DNA of 64,000 bases from the NCBI GenBank assembly GCA_946699065.1, contig CAMPDV010000265.1, positions 356,359 through 420,358 on the forward strand, written 5' to 3'. Source of the stretch: Loxodes magnus. Its lineage: Eukaryota; Ciliophora; Karyorelictea; Loxodida; Loxodidae. Shown here piece after piece: positions 11,490 through 22,851 of the stretch. Every line of letters starts with the position of its first letter. Position 1 is the first letter of the stretch. The notes below the pieces were generated by a model. It was not told the origin of the DNA. It saw only the letters and a program-made list of their open reading frames with translations, and made no database searches. Made by a program: the position numbers and the translations under genes.

Positions 11490-12065
11490 ATAGATCGTAG
11501 CACCTCAATGACGCTCTGTACTATAAAAAGTTAGTTTAATTCAAATTTCCCTCTAAGATACATTTTGATAATAAATATTCTTCCATTATTTCCTCAATCT
11601 CCTGCTATTTTTCTTCTTCAAATCTCTACATAGTTAAAATATTTATATTCTTCTCTTTACTATACCATCATTATATGCCTTTTATATTTTTTTAGCTTTG
11701 CTACTTTATTATTATTTCTATTTTATTGCATTTAATTATTATATATTCATATAAATTGTTCTTTTCCAACCCTGTAATATTTCCCTATTTCTTTCTTCCA
11801 TACGATTAAACCTTCTAATATCTTTTTTTTCCTTACTTTAATATATTATTTTTGCAGTTCTTTACTACCTAATCTATTTATATTCTATTTTTTATCTCCA
11901 ATTTTCTTATAAATTTTTAAAATTTAAAATTATCATATTACATCAAATAGTTAAAGTTTTTATTAATTTAATTAAATTTCCTCTAGATTCATTAAGCATA
12001 TTTCACTTCCTTCATTATATTTTTCGCATTCTTCTATTATATCTCTTTCATCTTCCATTTACTTA
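11490..12065 (-). mobile_element. 5'-truncated LINE, C-terminal end of ORF2 plus 3' tail
   Basis: Read on the reverse strand it opens with DERDIIEECEKYNEGSEICL, matching ENERHIIEKCSEYKESRQICI in the C-terminal zinc-finger region of the LINE at 28028-33557. It continues with WKKEIGKYYRVGK, nearly identical to WKKEIGKYYRAGK there, and ends with an acidic stretch. At 11492-11519 lies the 3' hairpin tail (GAGGTGCTACG shared with the full LINE). 5' truncation is typical of target-primed reverse transcription. It is a dead, older relative. Unit 2 copy: 42245-42822. Confidence 0.75.
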
Positions 12066-12079
12066 TTTACAGAAAAAAA

Positions 12080-12874
12080 ATGGAAACGGAATAGAATATT
12101 CGACTATCTAAAAATTAGGCAAGGAACGCAAGAAGAAGAGCTAACAAAGAACTAGAGAAGAAGTAGAAATCAATGGAACACTTATCAAGCTCCTCTTCAG
12201 AAGGCAAAGTAATGGTTGGACAAGTTAATGAGAGCACTTCGCTTTCAATTGAAATGGAAAAGATGAAAAAACTAATTTCTAAATATGAAGAAGAAACATA
12301 TAATCAAGGAGAAAGAATTAGAGAGCTTATGAATAACATTGAGGATCAAAATAACGAACTATTAATTCTTAGGAAATAGCTTATATAAAACAATATTGTG
12401 ACAGAACAATAGCTCTATACTCAGTCTTAAAATAATTTCAAACAAGGGGTAAATATGAGTATTGAAATCCTCCCTTCTTAAGCAAAAGATTAAGAAATAA
12501 ATATAGAATAAAATGTTGATAAAAGTTTAATTAAAAGAATAGAACAAATAGAAAAATTAGTTTTGCCTTAGTTGAATAAAAAAAATAGACAAAAAATTGT
12601 TGATGTTGTAGTTCGAAATATCACTTATTAAAAAATTGTTAAAAATGATAAAAATTGAAAAAAATAGAAGAAATAAAAACATGAAGGATGTTAAACAAAC
12701 TTTGAATAACCGACTCAGGAATTTATAAATAGAAATTATTTAGTGGTAACATGGAAAATTCATTGTGGTAGCCGCCCACATTCAAAAAAAGGCCGTGGTA
12801 TACATCCACGTTAAAAAAAAGGCGGAGCGAAATCGGTTGGAATCCCGAAGAACTCCAAAACTCTTAACATTTAG
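12080..12874 (+). CDS. basic coiled-coil protein, unrecognised
   Basis: ATG at 12080 opens a 264-codon frame to TAG at 12872-12874, with other TAA/TAG read as Gln; the true stop is unknown. It begins with an Arg/Lys-rich segment (KNQARNARRRANKELEKK), a Ser run (SSSSSEG), a coiled coil (MEKMKKLISKYEEETYNQ…) and a Lys-rich tail. The basic segment plus coil recalls bZIP proteins, but the invariant N..(A)A..(S/C)R spacing is not met. No zinc knuckle is present. It may be the first ORF of the adjacent gag-like element, or a host gene. Unit 2 (42836-43631) has one extra A in an A run near 43336, which would shift the frame. Confidence 0.45.
12764..12822 (+). repeat. two tandem small hairpins with A-run linkers
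   Basis: Two similar modules follow each other: TGTGG-TAGCCGC-CCACA with an A7 linker and GG, then CGTGG-TATACAT-CCACG with an A8 linker and GG. Both keep GTGGTA and CCAC with different loops. They fall inside the end of the preceding frame and are conserved in unit 2. Confidence 0.5.
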
Positions 12875-13081
12875 TTTACATTATTATTATTATTATAGAC
12901 TATTTGCGTATTTTGTTTCCTTTAAAAGTTAAATTAAGCAATTTTTTATTTTAGTTAGTTAGATGATGCTACTTACAAATAGAAAAGTAACTTTATTATT
13001 ATTTTCTACTACTAGATAAATGCCTAGTTGCTAAACTATTATATTAACTTTTGTTTTTATTTACAATTTTATATAGAAATA

Positions 13082-13790
13082 ATGGAAAATTTCTTGCAAT
13101 AAGTCTCTTCTTAAAAGAATTAATCTTAATCAAAATATGATTAATAAAAAGTACTTTAAGAACTTCAAGTTATGCAATTAGAAAATTTTAAACTCCTAAG
13201 AACGGTATAAGAACTGAAAGAAAAATAGAATATCTGATGATTAACTCACAAGAGAAAAAAATTGAAAATAAGCAGTCAGGAAATATCAGAATAGAAAAAT
13301 TAGAAGAAAAATTCAACCAATTCGCAGAGTTAACTGAAAGCATATTCCTATAAAAAATATAAGTGAATGATCCGATGGATGTTGAGCAACAGTCCATTTC
13401 AACTTTGCTTCCATATCGGAAAATAATGAGATGCTGGTACTGCAAGCGACCAGGGCTCAAAGTAAGAAGCTGCTTCCAATTTTAACAAAAATAAAAGATA
13501 AGAATAAAAAAACTAATGAGAAAAATATTTTCAGGATCTATTGCAACTAAGAAGGTAAACTGTATAGAAAAAAATACTATAACTAAAGAGGGAAGCTCCC
13601 TCCTTATATCTAATAGGCGGTTAATTAATTCAATAAAAAGTGACTGAGATTCGACTATCGGAAAAGATTAGAAATAACAATCTAAAAATCACCAAGACTT
13701 ATGATAGACAAAATCCAAACAGATTTGAAGTTATAACTAACTTTAAATTTAAAAGTAGTTAGCCTAAAAATGGAAGACCCATTATAATAT
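13082..13790 (+). pseudogene. gag-like zinc-knuckle protein, frameshifted copy
   Basis: ATG at 13082 begins MENFLQQVSSQKN and a coiled coil. Next to the relative at 22158-22851, one base is missing near 13,215 (GAACTGAAAG against GAACTCGAAAG), another shift lies after the knuckle and a further one near the end. The knuckle at 13432-13473 reads CWYCKRPGLKVRSC: the zinc-binding His is now Leu (CTC) and the TGA-coded Trp is Arg (CGA). The C-terminal domain is still visible (IFRIYCNQEGKLYRKK; QFNKKW; TYDRQNPNRFEV). The copy is inactive. Unit 2 copy: 43839-44535. Confidence 0.7.
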
Positions 13791-14092
13791 ATTATTGTTT
13801 ATTTATATATTAAAGTGATTTATTTTAATTATTAAGTTTTATCTCTTTTTTAGTTTTTTATCTTATATTTTTATCTATTTTAGTCAAAATGCTTAGTTAA
13901 TTTATATTAGAAAATACCATGTCTACTAATTTAGATTTCAACACTAAATAATCTTTGTCGAAATGAAATCTATTAAAGCTTAGTAAGTGTATTTGCTATT
14001 ATTTTCATATGAAATAATAATTTTATTTGTTATCGTTTAATATAATAGAATATAATAGAATTTTATAAAGGTTAAGCAATATGAATGATAAC
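13791..14092. other. AT-rich spacer upstream of the tRNA
   Basis: No gene seen. It contains a TATAATAGAA direct repeat about 50 bases before the tRNA. Confidence 0.35.
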
Positions 14093-14176
14093 CCGGCAAT
14101 AGCTCAGCTGGAAGAGCATGAGACTGTAGAACTTGTGGAAATCTCAGGGTCCTCGGCTCAATCCCGAGTTGCCGGA
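14093..14176 (+). tRNA. tRNA-Tyr (GUA) with 11-nt intron
   Basis: Full cloverleaf: acceptor CCGGCAA (14093-14099) pairs with TTGCCGG (14169-14175); D stem GCTC/GAGC; anticodon stem TGAGA/TCTCA; T stem CTCGG/CCGAG. Anticodon GTA is at 14126-14128. An 11-base intron at 14130-14140 lies one base after the anticodon, the usual site in eukaryotic tRNA-Tyr. C1-G72 and A73 are the eukaryotic tyrosine identity elements. The T loop begins with C instead of T. A run of six T (14177-14182) provides the Pol III terminator. Confidence 0.92.
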
Positions 14177-16106
14177 TTTTTTAGATTAAATTTTATTTTA
14201 CAAAGAAAAAATAAAACATTATAAACAGATTTTATCTCTAAACTAGTATCAAAGAGAAATTATTTTTCTTCATAATTAATACTAAATACATGTATGTATT
14301 AAGAAAGGTTTTAGATCTTTATAATATTTTACATATAATCTTTATAATTATCTTGCATTAATAGCAAGAAAAGAACCATATTTTCATAATCTTAAATCAA
14401 CGCTTTTGCTTTATTTCTAGAATCTAGTTAAAAAGCTTCTTTTTTATTCTTTATATTTTTAATAATAATAAAAATGAAGAAATATAAGTCTTTACTCATT
14501 TAAAGCAACCATGCATTGCTATTAAATTTTAAATTAAATCTATTAGTTAGCTAGTTATAGAATGCTTAAGTGATTTCTGTTAAATTTAATATATCATTCT
14601 TTAATAAATTATTTAGCTTTACTCTATTATAAATATCAATTTCTTAGGATAAATTACTCTTCATTACAATCCTCATTTTAGCTAAATTTTTTTAATATAT
14701 CTTCTAACTAAATTCTACCTTTCTGCCTTAGTAATAAAATTTAAGAAGTTACAAGTAATCATATAAATTTATTGAATTAGATATAACTTAATTTAATATA
14801 CTAGTTTAAGAGATTTAATTTAATATTATTATAAATAGACCAACTACAAGAAAAATACATCAATATTTAGATCTTAAGTGCTAGAGAGCATCTAAAGTAT
14901 AAAACTAAAATACTAAAGCTTATGTTATATCTTCTAAATAGTATTTCTATCAAATAATAATTAAGCCTCACTTTGGTTTAGTACTAAGTCTATCATTAAA
15001 TAGTTTAGGAATCGCTTGGCTATATAAATTAATAATAAAGACTTTAGCAAAATTTAAAAGGAGATAATAAAATATTAAAATAATAAAAATCTAAAGAATA
15101 ATTAATTAATAATCATATATAAGGTATCTAAACTTCATACTATCACTATTATTTCTAACTTAAACATAAACTGTCTATTTCTTAGAACTAAATCAAGAAA
15201 AAAGGAAAATAAAAGAAATAAAGTAGATTAATTTAGATAAAAGATTTGCAATTATTTATAATATAGGCAATATCTTTCTGCCTATTCTATTTCTTTTAAC
15301 TCTATGCATTATTTTAACATTTTAAGTTAAGTTTTATTATATGAATGAAAGCGATTACTATAGAAAAAGAAAAGACATGACTCAATATAAATAATTGTGA
15401 ATGTTTGAAGAAAAACAAAGTTTATAAAAATTAACTCAGACTTATAGCATTCAAATTTTTAAGAGGATATAATGCTTATAAGTTCAATTATTAAATAACC
15501 AAGCAATATATTAAAATAAATAAGCTAAATATCTAAAATTTAAATAAAGCATAGCAATTTTTAAAACCTAGGCTTAAGTTTGAGAGTTCTTATTAATTAA
15601 TTTAGGACTTAATAGTTATCTAAAATGGTTGTTTTAGATTATTTTAATACCTTTTATAAAAATGCTTAGATAATTTAGAATTGTTTAAGCAGCATGATAG
15701 TTAACTTTTATTAAAAATATTGATATTCTAAAAGTATCTATATACCTAGTTATACTTATAGCATATTAAATTGAAAAAATTATAATCTTAAAGTGTTTTA
15801 GATAGAATTTCCTTGAAATAATAATTTAAAATTGATAAATTTATTTCCTAAGCACTAATTCCTTAAGGATATTATAATTAATTAAATCTTTTACTTTTAA
15901 TCAGTTAGATTTTAATTTTAGTTTATAGAGAAAAGTATCAAGTATATTAAAGGAATTATTTGTATGTCAGTCTTTAGTGCTTTCAATAAATATGTTAGCT
16001 ATAATAGTTATCTCAATGACTTATATATAATAGTGTATATAACTTAGATTTAATTAGATAATATATAAATGTAGAGAGATTAAATTTAATTTTAGTTTAG
16101 TTTAGT
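14177..16106. other. AT-rich region, no gene recognised
   Basis: After the Pol III terminator about 1.9 kb show no coding pattern or RNA gene that I can support. It is near-identical in unit 2 (44931-46860). The right end holds a short TTTAG repeat (16091-16110) next to the Kelch gene's 3' end. Confidence 0.4.
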
Positions 16107-19100
16107 TTAGTTTATAGTTTAAGATTAGAAATCACTACCTAAACTCTTTATTAGTATAGTAGAATCCTGAACTTTGCTAGACTATTCTTCATTAAAAGAT
16201 TATTATTTATTTTATTTTTATTAAGTACATTCATCTGAACTTATTGGTTATATACTTTGCTAATCTTAATTTTTATTATCTTCCTTCATTTATAGTTAAA
16301 AGTCAAAGCTATATCTCTAATTTATTTGACTAAAATTGCTGAGAAATATCTAATCTCTCAGAGTTCCCAGAGTAACTTCTTGATTCTCATGGTTCTTTTC
16401 ATTTGAAATTATTGGAATGATAGTAGCTTAAGAGGTACGATTAGAGAAATGTTTAGGCTGCGATTAATGGGAATAATGGTTTCTATTAGTTATTCATCTA
16501 ATTCTTTTATTAAGTTTTTTTAATTTTGCTCTGAATTTTAATTTCTTTCTTATTTTATGATTATAGTATCAATAAAATACTTCGTAAGCTTGCATAATTA
16601 CTCCTATGCTTATTGTTATTCCAACAATAGAATTTATTAAAGCTTAGAAGAAGGTAAAATAGGTGAATTTTAGCGTTCTTATTGTTTTCAATCCACTTTC
16701 CTACAGTTCTATTTTTAATTAGCTTCTTATTCCTTATGTTATATGCATTTATTAGGTTGTGAATGTTGAGCCTATTTCGATTTGCTCCTTGCTCATAAGA
16801 TGAAAGCCAGTCTAGTCTTAAATTTCTCCATAATCTGATTTATAAACAGAAGGAATTCCAATCACTGTCATTTAAGTAGGAGTAGGACCTCTAAAAATTC
16901 TTCCTTAAGGAGCTGAAATCTTCATGATAACAGTGCTAAACTGGTAGGGAATAGAAGAAGATGAAGTGACATTAAATTAAATTCCACTGGCAAAACTATT
17001 TTCTTCTAGTATATCAATTGATAGCACTATGTTTTAAGTAATGCTAAAATCAAGCAAAGTTAACTTTATAGAGCATTCTTAATTGTCTTTAAAGCATTAA
17101 ATTTGCTTAGAATTTGTTTAATTATAACTCACACTATCTTCTATTTCTTGCTACTCCGATGTGATTTGCACAGATTCGTCACATTAAGTCCATCCCTAAT
17201 TCATACTATCTTATTACTCCTACTTGACGCATCTTCCTCCATACTATAAATAAGTAAGAGTTATGTAAAAGTCAGCTTTAATATCTCCATAGCTTTCTAG
17301 TAAAATTAGAAGAGGGATAAGAGACTTCAACTCTATAACATTATTTTAGCAAAACTAAATAATATTTATCCAAATGATTAAGATTGCTACGTAAAGGCAA
17401 ATTATCGTAAAAAATCCACCAACTCTAGTTTTTTTAAACTTAAAGATATCCACTTTAAAGTTATGTTTGCTGTCATAAATATCTATTTCATGGATTTTTT
17501 TGTAAAGCTTTTCAGAAAAGCATGTAAACATCAAAGTGATTGCAAATAAGCCACTAGTTACTATCTCTGCTAAGAAATTATTTTTGCTTATTTATTCGAT
17601 ACTTATTTTATAACTTTAAGGCTAACTGAAGTAAGTCTAGTTCTTTATCTATACAAGCTAAGGTTCGATTGATCCTATTTGGCATTCTTAGTTTTAAGGA
17701 CATTAGTAGCATTAAGAAAGCCCAGAAATGGGACCATATGTTTCGTTATTGCAAGGAAGACAATATTTTTTATCTTAAGCAGCTTCTAAATTATTTGAAG
17801 TTCCAGCAGAACAATGAACGCAAGTACCATTTAAAGTTCAGTATGTTCCCTTAGCACAATCAAGACAGTTATTATCTTAGCCCAGATAAGTTCCATCGCT
17901 ACATCTTCAGCCACATTATTCAATAGAGCAATCAAATGTATAAACAAAGATGTTATTTTAAGATTTTGAAAGTTAGGCAGAAGACTATGCAACGGCAATT
18001 CCACCGAACATTATGATTTATCTTTTATAATATATCATACTTTATCCCAATACATACCCAGGCCATGCTCTCTGTTTCTTGTCAGGCTGATAAATAATAC
18101 TTTTTCCAGTTTCTAAATTGAACTCTATGAAGTTATCTCTAAGAGAATCTCAAAATATTCCTCCATATAAAATTACTTAATTTTATGATGCTACAATTCC
18201 CTACTTGGTAGTTTAGTATTTTTATTCCTTTGCTTCATTCACAAGTCTTCATTATTATGTATTTATGTTATACACATAGACTGCATTGGTAGGAACTAAA
18301 GATAACTTTTCGCCACCTATTACAAAAAAGAGGTTATTATAAGAATGAGCTTTACAGTAATATATTTCTTTGGGGCCTTAAGGATCGTTTTAGGACAATA
18401 AAGTCCATTTATATGCCCCAAAATCAAAAGAATATAGTTCGCTTGAAATACCATTTTATCCCATTCCTCCGTAAATTAAAAGCTAGTTTCCAAATATTGC
18501 ACCACAACTGCCATACTTGCCTACAGGATTTCCTGAAAGATATTCTTACTAAGATCAAATTTTTGTAAAGGAATCATACAAATACATATCATTAAAAATT
18601 AAATTGCTATATCCGATACCTCCTCAAATTACCAGATATTTCCCATATGCTGCTGATACATGCTTACTCCTTTACTAAGGAATATTTCCTTAAGAATTTG
18701 GCATCTTTCATTATCACTTTTTTAAATCAAATAGCCAAATTTCGTTATTTTTTACCTAGTTATGCTCGCCTCCAAATACTATCATTTGAGTTGAAATCAA
18801 ATTAGCTGAATGGAACGCTCTTGGCTCAGGAACTTCTATCATTGAGTATAATTTTTCCCATTCTAGAATCTCCTTAGTCATATTTAATCTCATAACGTCA
18901 TTCTTTACTTCATATTAACTCCAACCTGAAAAAATATAAAAGCAATTTTAGTAAAAAGAAACTATAGAACAATCTCTCTCACTTATTTCATGATTCGTTA
19001 CATTTAATATATATCAAGTTAAACCTTCTAAATTTTTAAAGTCAACATAATAAGTTTAGCCTGAGTCATGAAGAAGAGAAAAGCTTCAGCCTTAGAAGAA

Positions 19101-19874
19101 GTATCATCTTTTCTTTTATCAATCTACCCATTCTCCATGCAAGTAAGATGACTATGGATATTCACCTTTTACTATTTTTCTACTTCAGAGTCCAGAAGAG
19201 AAATTAAACAAGTACATATCTTAGTCATCGTTTTTAAAACCATAATGTCCATTTTTGAGAAGCAAAGAGCCATTTAAATATAGTAAATTAGGCTAAGTCA
19301 TTTTTAATGGCTTCTATCCGAATGCTTCGATTTTCTTAAATCTTCAGCCTGTAAAACTCAGTTCTCAGAACTCATCTGTATACTCTTCTTTACCCATTCC
19401 ACCGTACATAACCATTTTCCAGGTCTAATTTATCTGATCTCAATAGGTTGTGCAACCCATTTTTTTTGAAGGTGGAGGAAGTTCTCCTGATAGAGTAATT
19501 TTAGTCCAATAATAATTATTTAAATCCAGTATTCATAAATCATTTTAGTATCCGTTTTAAGTTTAACCTCCATAGAGGATAAACTAGTTTTTTTCTTCAA
19601 TTTTAGATGTGCAATGACTAGTCCTTGCTTAAGGCATTTCTTCATTAGTTAAAGTGATTCTAGTTCATTTTTAATCCCTGAATGTAAACTTTCAAGTATC
19701 ATCTAGCATTTATGTATTCCCCATACCATGAGATACTATCAAATATTAATCTAAAAATTACTAGCCACTACTTCAGAAGCGAGGAGCAGGTGGAGTTCCA
19801 CTGTAAGGAAATAAATCTCATTCTTAGAATGCAACTTTGAATAGAACCAACAAAAGAAGTAAAAGATAAGTCAT
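16107..19874 (-). CDS. Kelch-repeat, Cys-rich, multi-pass membrane protein
   Basis: One continuous frame of about 1,255 codons runs from ATG at 19872-19874, with TAA/TAG as Gln and many TGA as Trp. It starts with a signal peptide (MTYLLLLLLVLFKVAF). Residues of about 30-620 contain repeated Kelch motifs (FILYGG, MVMYGGMG, MIVFGGE, LLIYGGMG, VILYGG), consistent with a beta-propeller. Residues of about 650-730 are Cys-rich with CGWRC, CLDC and CVHC spacing like EGF or ephrin-receptor-type modules. Hydrophobic helices lie near 772, 818 and 1,085, and the C-terminal tail is polar and Gln-rich. It is probably a surface receptor or adhesion protein; ciliates have many Kelch plus Cys-rich membrane proteins. 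The stop is uncertain: I took TAA at 16107-16109 where coding character fades. Confidence 0.8.
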
Positions 19875-22157
19875 TTTATTTTCTTAGTGTAAAACGTTTA
19901 TTTATTAATTAAATCCTTAGTTCTGCTTATAAACTCATTTATAATTAACCAACTATTAAAAGTACTACAACTATATAAAGCAAGCACTAAAGCCAACTTC
20001 TATTTAAATTATCGTTATGAGTAGAAATTTGAAAATTTTAACTAACTAAGTTGGATTAATAAAACCAAATAAGCAAGCTTAAATTGATTAATATGAAGTC
20101 AAAGAAAAATAAAAGTAGATAGTACATAACTTTACTAGATATATCTCTGCAATTATTAGTTAAAGCTAACCTTTTTATTTATTCTACTATACACTAAATT
20201 TAAAGTTTAAAGGATTGATAAGGATCCTAAAGATGCTTAAATTAGTAATTGATTAATTTTCTAAAATATTGCAGAATCTAAATAAAAATACTTATTTCAT
20301 TTATTTAACCTTAGTTATCTAATTACTACAATCCCTAAAATAAAAGCTGCTTAAAGTTATTTAATTATTTATTTATAAGCAAGCATAGTTATCCTAGCCT
20401 TTTAAGCTATATTATCTTAGTTTAAGCATAAATTTATTATAAATGCATCTATTTAATATGTTTAAACTATAAGGTAAAAATAAAGCCTAAGTAAGCTAAT
20501 TTAAACAGAAAAGAGTTATTATGTTCGTGCTAGTTAGCTTTTATTTAAAGAAGGAAATATCTTATGTTACTAAATGCCCTTTTATTCACTCAGCAAAACA
20601 ATAAAATTTTCAGAGTCTTGTAAGAATATTAAAAAGATTATCTAAGAAGAATTTCATTAGTAACTGTAGACAGAAAATAGATTTGGTAATGATAAATTTA
20701 AGTAAATAAAGAATAAAGGATTATTTAAACTAATACTAATAAACTAAGAGACATTCTTCAAATATATATTTAGCTATAAAGTTAAAGAAATAGTTATAAT
20801 CATTAAGATATATTTCTATTAATTTTACTTAAAATAAGTTATTTAGATTATATCAAAATGCTTAAAACTTTATTTATTAAGTGCATATATCAATATTAAG
20901 ACTATTAATGCAACTTTTAAGATAAAACCTTAGCTATGCTTTATAACTGAGTAACTTTAGACTTTTATCATTTATTTATTTTAATTTAAAAAACTTTAGA
21001 GTATAAAGTTCCTTTTTTAACATTCTAAACCTTTATTTGAAATTCGTTTTAATTATTGACTGCATTGCAGTTATTAAACTAACTTATAAAGGACAAAATT
21101 ATAAAATTAAGTTAGCATGTACATCACTCAAGTAAGTCATTTATTCTTGAATTTTCAATAGATATTTAAAAAAGAAAATAAATTAAAATCTTTTACTTCC
21201 TTGATTTATCATTTGAATTTTATAGTATTTCATTATATTAATTTCAGCTTTTTGCTTTCTGTTATATCAGCGTAGCATTCTAACCAATTGCATAGTACAA
21301 ACTCAAAAAGTTATTTTCTAAAAGTGAAAAATAGCTAAAATCAGGCAAATAAAATAATAAAATGCTCTTAATATTTTACATTTAATCATATTCTTTACAC
21401 ATGCTTCCTTTTAATAGAAATATACAACTAACAGATTATAAACAGTGATATCTATTTAAAGCATAAACATATGTAATAAGACAACCTATTTAAAAATAAA
21501 TTATAATAGCTTTATAAGAGTAGCCTTATATTATAATTATAGATTTATAGATAAAGCCTTTTTATTATTTAACTACTATATTTCAAATGTTAATAATCCT
21601 ATTTAATTCAATAGAAAGCTTATTTTATAAATATTTATTCTTTTTGATAATTAATTTAAGATAATAAAAAATTCTATCTTTTCTTAACTTACATATAGGT
21701 TTAATAAAATACTAAATGGAATAAATAAACTTATATAATCTTGAAAATAGATATAAGAGTAATCATTATAATTTAATTACCTTTTATTATCTAATATTGC
21801 CTTTTTTTATTTTGCCTGAATAGTTTTTTATTTCACTATCTAATTTGATGCTTAAATTAAAAAATTGCTTTTATCTTGGAAATTACTATTTATTAAACGT
21901 AGTATATAATTACTCCTTACCTATAATTTTTTAATTTAAGAATGATGCATTGTATTTAAGTCTTAGATTGATAAAGCTGATTTAATTTAAATAAGAATTA
22001 TAATAGTAGACTTAATGTATGTATTTAAGATTAAAATCTTAATAATAAGATTATGAAAATTGCCTCTATTTAATATCTTATGCAAATCTATAGCTATTTA
22101 AAAGCTTAACTTCTTAATTTACGTAAATTATTAATTAATTAATTAATTTACGTGATT
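19875..22157. other. AT-rich region, no gene recognised
   Basis: About 2.3 kb without a supported gene. Against unit 2 (50632-52924) many differences are one-base homopolymer changes, especially at 19,930-21,060, which points to consensus quality rather than biology. At 22118-22152 lies a palindromic segment (AATTTACGTAAATT followed by an ATTA repeat and AATTTACGT). Confidence 0.4.
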
Positions 22158-22851
22158 TCACCTTTATTTGGTTAATCTCTTATCAAAAGTTTAAAGTTAA
22201 ATAAAAGAGACTTCATATTTGCTTGGATCTTGTTTATCATACGTTCTAAGGTTTTTTAATCTATTTTTTCTGAGAGTTTCTGATAGATTGATTCCCATTC
22301 ATTTCTTATTAAATTCGTTAATTGCATACTATATGTTTGGAACTTCTTTGTTTAGCTGGAGTATTTTTTTCCTGTATAGTTTACCGTTTGGATTGCGATA
22401 GATCCTGAAAATATTTTCCCATCAGATTTCTATTATTTTCTTTTATTTTTATTAGAATTGGAAGCAGCTTCTAACTTTGTGTCCTGGTCATTTGCAGTAT
22501 CAACATCTCATTATTTTCCAATAGGGAATATAATTGTTGTAGGCTGTTGCTTTACATCCGTCGGATTATTCATCTGCATTTTTTGCAGTAATATGCTTTC
22601 AGTTAACTCTGCGAATTGATTAATTATTTTTCTGATTATTCTATCCTGATAATTCCTAGCTATTTATTTTCAATTTTTTATTCTTATGTGTTAATCATCA
22701 GTTGTTCAATTTTTCTTTCGAGTTCTTGTACAGTTCTTAAAGCTTAAAATTTTCTAGTTGCATGATTTGGAGTTCTTAAAGTATTTTTTTAGTCGTAGCT
22801 TGATTAAGATAATTACTTTTGAGAAAAGATTTTTTGCAAGTAAGTTTCCAT
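22158..22851 (-). CDS. gag-like CCHC zinc-knuckle protein, best-preserved family member
   Basis: ATG at 22849-22851 opens a coiled-coil N-terminus (METYLQKIFSQKQL), then a frame change occurs near 22,770. From there one frame runs to TGA at 22158-22160. It contains an intact CX2CX4HX4C knuckle at 22464-22505 (CWYCKWPGHKVRSC), with TGA giving both Trp residues. After it comes a conserved C-terminal domain (IFRIYRNPNGKLYRKK, INEFNKKW, LRTYDKQDPSKYEV). The knuckle is of the retroviral/LINE nucleic-acid-binding type. No reverse transcriptase or integrase is nearby. The frame change may be a real lesion or a base-calling error. Unit 2 copy: 52925-53618. Confidence 0.65.

Noticed and set aside
12080..12180. 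bZIP transcription factor start
   Set aside because: Basic region plus coiled coil is suggestive, but the key Asn and Arg spacing of bZIP is not met, so only a neutral description is given.
13188..13460. 90-codon conventional ORF on the reverse strand
   Set aside because: Antisense to the coiled coil and zinc knuckle of the gag-like copy; hydrophobic composition is the expected mirror of a Lys/Glu-rich coil.
16091..16112. TTTAG short repeat as a telomere or minisatellite
   Set aside because: Only about four units; simple sequence at the 3' end of the Kelch gene.
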